Positions 24,437-27,061 of a stretch of 27,061 nt of DNA are shown piece after piece. The notes under the pieces are model-generated. The model was not told the DNA's origin, made no database searches, and saw only the letters and a list, made by a program, of their open reading frames with translations. The stretch lies in NCBI GenBank assembly GCA_938022235.1, contig CALIEL010000248.1:1-27061 (forward strand). The letters run 5' to 3'. The number at the start of each line of letters is the position of its first letter. Position 1 is the first letter of the stretch. This stretch comes from Oribacterium parvum. Lineage in GTDB: Bacteria > Bacillota > Clostridia > Lachnospirales > Lachnospiraceae. The position numbers and the translations under genes were made by a program.

Positions 24437-26914
24437 ATGAAAGGATTTTTTGCGGCCATTTGGAAAGACGGAAAGTTATTTCTCCGAAAAGGAGGACTGT
24501 TTATCTTGCTCTTTCCCCTGCTCCTTTTTCCCCTTTTTGCCTTTTTCTTTCAAGGACAAAGCAGTCAAATGCAGGCCTTTCCGGTGATGGTAATTGATGA
24601 AGATCAAACCATTATGTCCAAAACCCTGATTCGGGAAATGGAGAAGGTGGAGCTGTTTTCTACCGTTATCAAGGAAGAGGGAGAAATCGGACAGGAAGGC
24701 AGGGACAAGGCCTTCCAAGAGGGAGTAGTAGGCATTTTACGGATTCCCAAGGATTTCTTTTATACCGCCTATCGCTTTGAGGGAGAACCGGTGGATTTAA
24801 GCTTAAATGCCAATCGCCCAACAGAAAGCCTCCTGTTTCAAAGCATTTTCACCTCCATTATGGAAATTATGGAGAAGGAACAGGAAATCAGTAAGGGTGT
24901 CTTTCATGCTTTGTATGGAGAAACGCTGTCCAAGCAAGAGGAGGAAAGCCTCTATGAGCATGCTTCGGAAAGATTGCTGACGGCAGTTTTAAAGCGACAG
25001 CTTGTCTTTGACGAGGAGGGGCAGAGTAGCCAAGTGGAGAAGGCTCTTTCCCTTCGCATCTTTTCCTTTATTTTTTTCTTCCTTTTGGCCTTTTGTGCTC
25101 TGTCTTCCGTTTTTTCGGTGCCGGAAGAGGAAAAGAAGGGGATTCCCCAGCGATTTGCCCTGCTGGGAGGAAGAGGCTTTTTCCTTTCTAAGCTCTTCTT
25201 TTTATTTCTTTCTGCACTGCCCCTTTTGCTTCTCTGCTTATTTGCGCTGCAAAAGTCTTTAGACCTTTCCCTAGAACAACTGGTACCGATTGCTTTCATT
25301 CTTTGTGTTGAGCTCTTGAGTTTCTTCTTTTTCTTTTATCAATTGTTTCGAATTATGGGAGAGGAAAGCACAGCAAAATTACTATCCTTTTCCCTACTCT
25401 TTTTGGGAATTCTCTATACCGGAAAGCTATTCGGAGAGAGCAATGCACCGGAGTTTGTGAAGCGCCTTTCTCCCATTACCGTCAATCGAATGGTTTTAGA
25501 GGGTGTCCGGAGAGGGCTTTCCTTCTCTACTTTACTGTCTACTGCCCTTCCCCTGCTTTTATGGGACGCCTTGGCCCTTGCCTTAGGAATACTTTCAGGA
25601 ATTTATTTTAAGCTTAAAACATTTTTTAAGCAAAAAGCATTTTCCCGAAAGCTCCAGAGAGAATCCAAGAGACAAGATGGACAATTCGGACAAGATAGAC
25701 CGGATGGACAACACGGACAATTCGGACAATATAGACCGGACGGACAACACGGACAACATGGACAATATAGACCCGGCGGACAAGATAAATCATACGAAAA
25801 GTCTCCCCTTCCTTTTCCCTGTTCTTTACTTTCCCTTCGATTTTTCCTTCTATTAGGTGGCGGCAGGGGATTCCTTTTGCTTGTGCTTTTCCTTCTTTCT
25901 CTTTTTGCCTATTCCCGGGTCGGAGGGAAAGAGAAGCTTTCTCTTATGCTGGTACGGGAAGATCAGGGAGCCTGGAGTGAAGAATTAATTCAGGAGTTGC
26001 AGCAGGAAAAGGGGCTTCAAGTGGAAGTCGTGGAAAATCGGGAAGCGGAAAAGGCTCTTTTGGAGGGCAGTGTAGAGGGAGTACTTTGGATTAAAGAGGG
26101 ATTTACCGGAGATACGGAGGGAAGAGGAAGCCTACATTACGAAAGCAGTGCGGATTCTCTGGCAGAAATGGGAATTCGGGAAATTGTAGCCGCGCTCAGC
26201 AGTACCCTTCGTATGGAGAAGGGCGCTCTTGCCTATGGGGAAAGTCTTTTAGGAAGAAGCCTTAACGAAACGGAAAAAGAAGCTATAGAAGAGTCCATTG
26301 CCAAGAGTAAGAGAACAGAACCCCTGTATCAGATTCAAGAGCTGAAGGGAGAAAGGGGCAGAAGCCTGTTCCAGCCCAAGCGGGAGGCCGTATTAGGCTT
26401 TGTTTTGTACTTCTTCCTATTTTCCTTGGGAACGGCATTGGGAAGAGAAGAAGAGAAAAAGGTCTTCCAAAGAAGTAGAACCTATCCCGCCGGAAGACTA
26501 CGGTATCATCTTAGCGGAATTCTTCTTTTCGGCCTTTTGAGCCTGGGATTTTTCCTTGTGCTGGAGGGCAGAACTATTTTGGGAATAGAAAAAGAAGGAG
26601 GCCTTCGCCTTGCAGAACTCTACAAGGATTTGCTCCTTCCGTTACTTTGTACCCTGGGATTTTCCTTCTTCCTATACAGCTTTGCCAGAAGACTGTCCTA
26701 CTCAGTTTTTGGAGCGGAAATGGAAGGAGGCCTGTCCTTAAGCCTCGGCCTGTTATTCAGCTTCCTGGGCGGAAGCTTTATAGACTTTTCCTCCATAAGC
26801 AATATCCCAAGCTTTATCCCCTACCTCTCCCCAATAGGCATTTATCAAATGGGAATGGAAGGGCAGCTCCTCCCCATGGGGATGCTGGTATTATTCAGTG
26901 TCTTACTGTTGTAA
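24437..26914 (+). CDS. double-module ABC-2 permease
   Basis: The 825-residue protein is two ABC-2 permease units fused head to tail. Each has one membrane segment (about residues 18-40 and 465-490), a 150-residue external loop, and further membrane segments. Six are countable in the first unit and five plus an incomplete sixth in the second. The units are joined by a hydrophilic linker (about 405-455) made of Gly-Gln repeats. Both external loops contain similar pieces (VMVIDEDQT and LMLVREDQG; EGVVGILRIPKDF and EGSVEGVLWIKEGF), showing internal duplication. It should export an unknown substrate with the ATPase at 23693. The C-terminus stops inside a hydrophobic run, MLVLFSVLLL, one base before element C begins, which suggests the end was altered by that element. 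Confidence 0.85.
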   Translation: MKGFFAAIWKDGKLFLRKGGLFILLFPLLLFPLFAFFFQGQSSQMQAFPVMVIDEDQTIMSKTLIREMEKVELFSTVIKEEGEIGQEGRDKAFQEGVVGILRIPKDFFYTAYRFEGEPVDLSLNANRPTESLLFQSIFTSIMEIMEKEQEISKGVFHALYGETLSKQEEESLYEHASERLLTAVLKRQLVFDEEGQSSQVEKALSLRIFSFIFFFLLAFCALSSVFSVPEEEKKGIPQRFALLGGRGFFLSKLFFLFLSALPLLLLCLFALQKSLDLSLEQLVPIAFILCVELLSFFFFFYQLFRIMGEESTAKLLSFSLLFLGILYTGKLFGESNAPEFVKRLSPITVNRMVLEGVRRGLSFSTLLSTALPLLLWDALALALGILSGIYFKLKTFFKQKAFSRKLQRESKRQDGQFGQDRPDGQHGQFGQYRPDGQHGQHGQYRPGGQDKSYEKSPLPFPCSLLSLRFFLLLGGGRGFLLLVLFLLSLFAYSRVGGKEKLSLMLVREDQGAWSEELIQELQQEKGLQVEVVENREAEKALLEGSVEGVLWIKEGFTGDTEGRGSLHYESSADSLAEMGIREIVAALSSTLRMEKGALAYGESLLGRSLNETEKEAIEESIAKSKRTEPLYQIQELKGERGRSLFQPKREAVLGFVLYFFLFSLGTALGREEEKKVFQRSRTYPAGRLRYHLSGILLFGLLSLGFFLVLEGRTILGIEKEGGLRLAELYKDLLLPLLCTLGFSFFLYSFARRLSYSVFGAEMEGGLSLSLGLLFSFLGGSFIDFSSISNIPSFIPYLSPIGIYQMGMEGQLLPMGMLVLFSVLLL
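25676..25773 (+). repeat. 36-bp tandem repeat coding the permease linker
   Basis: Two full 36-base units (25702-25737, 25738-25773) follow a 26-base partial (25676-25701). Each is itself built of 9-base GGACAAYAY-like words. The reading frame is kept, giving DGQHGQFGQYRP and DGQHGQHGQYRP. Confidence 0.88.
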
Positions 26915-26915
26915 A

Positions 26916-27061
26916 AGGGGCTGTAAAAGTGAAGAACTGCACTCGTTATAGGAAATCACTCTGATGTAGTGTGGGTCTATAATAGGGGCAATCTGAGCCC
27001 GTCAGTACTTACTGAAAGCGAGCAAGCGAAGCTTGAAGTTAGTACTGTTACGAAGGCGAAG
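26916..27061. repeat. nested-hairpin element, copy C (cut by window end)
   Basis: It starts with the same outer sequence AGGGGCTGTAAAA as copy A but lacks the second-arm module. It passes straight into a third-arm-like stretch, AAGAACTGCACTCG, and then the fourth arm (GATGTAGTGTGGGTC...), GGGGCAATCTGAGCCCG and the central AGTACT hairpin. The third-arm stretch is close to the reverse complement of the right arm of copies A and B. The right half lies beyond the window. Confidence 0.88.

Overview
The window looks like chromosome of a low-to-middle GC Gram-positive of the class Clostridia, most likely a Lachnospiraceae member. The clues are strong AGGAGG-type ribosome binding sites, TTG starts, QueT and ThiT transporters with riboswitches, a DnaD-type replication protein beside a DnaC-like loader, a long-form PRPP synthetase and a pyrophosphate-type phosphofructokinase. 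An Oribacterium-like oral or gut genus is possible, but that is inference. No rRNA, tRNA, CRISPR array, transposase or prophage gene is visible.

Layout: 1-1964, the 3' end of an L-cysteine desulfidase-family gene, palindromic tandem repeats, and a DAACS symporter. 2230-5142, an AAA ATPase with a DUF4143 tail and guaB, each with its own promoter. 5267-5664, a large nested-hairpin element (copy A). 5716-7818, a probable preQ1-I riboswitch, queT and murC. 7827-9996, a terminator, a DnaA-box cluster, then a DnaD-like gene and a dnaC-like loader. 10207-12535, prs and an overlapping acyltransferase gene. 12568-13279, promoter, TPP riboswitch and thiT. 13305-13691, element copy B between convergent genes. 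13696-15975 (minus strand), a secreted cell-wall-binding repeat protein and a methyltransferase. 16149-20100, an RluA-type pseudouridine synthase, a repeat-built Lys/Arg-rich mini-ORF, an RNHCP zinc protein, a pyrophosphate-dependent phosphofructokinase gene broken by an in-frame TAG, and an aldo-keto reductase. 20294-21850, cardiolipin synthase. 21975-26914, a zinc-ribbon membrane protein, an ABC ATPase and a double-length ABC-2 permease. From 26916 element copy C begins and runs off the window.

Most genes are ordinary housekeeping: purine synthesis (guaB, prs), cell wall (murC), replication (DnaD/DnaC-like), vitamin and queuosine-precursor uptake (thiT, queT), RNA modification and lipid synthesis. 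The least explained features are the roughly 390-bp nested-hairpin element, seen in two full copies, one partial copy and one fragment. Three adjacent compensated base pairs in its inner stem argue that pairing is conserved. Other points of interest are the DnaA boxes in front of the helicase-loading genes, a TPP expression platform in which one hairpin can hide the Shine-Dalgarno and is followed by a U-tract, the broken phosphofructokinase gene, and many short tandem repeats, several in multiples of three inside coding sequence.
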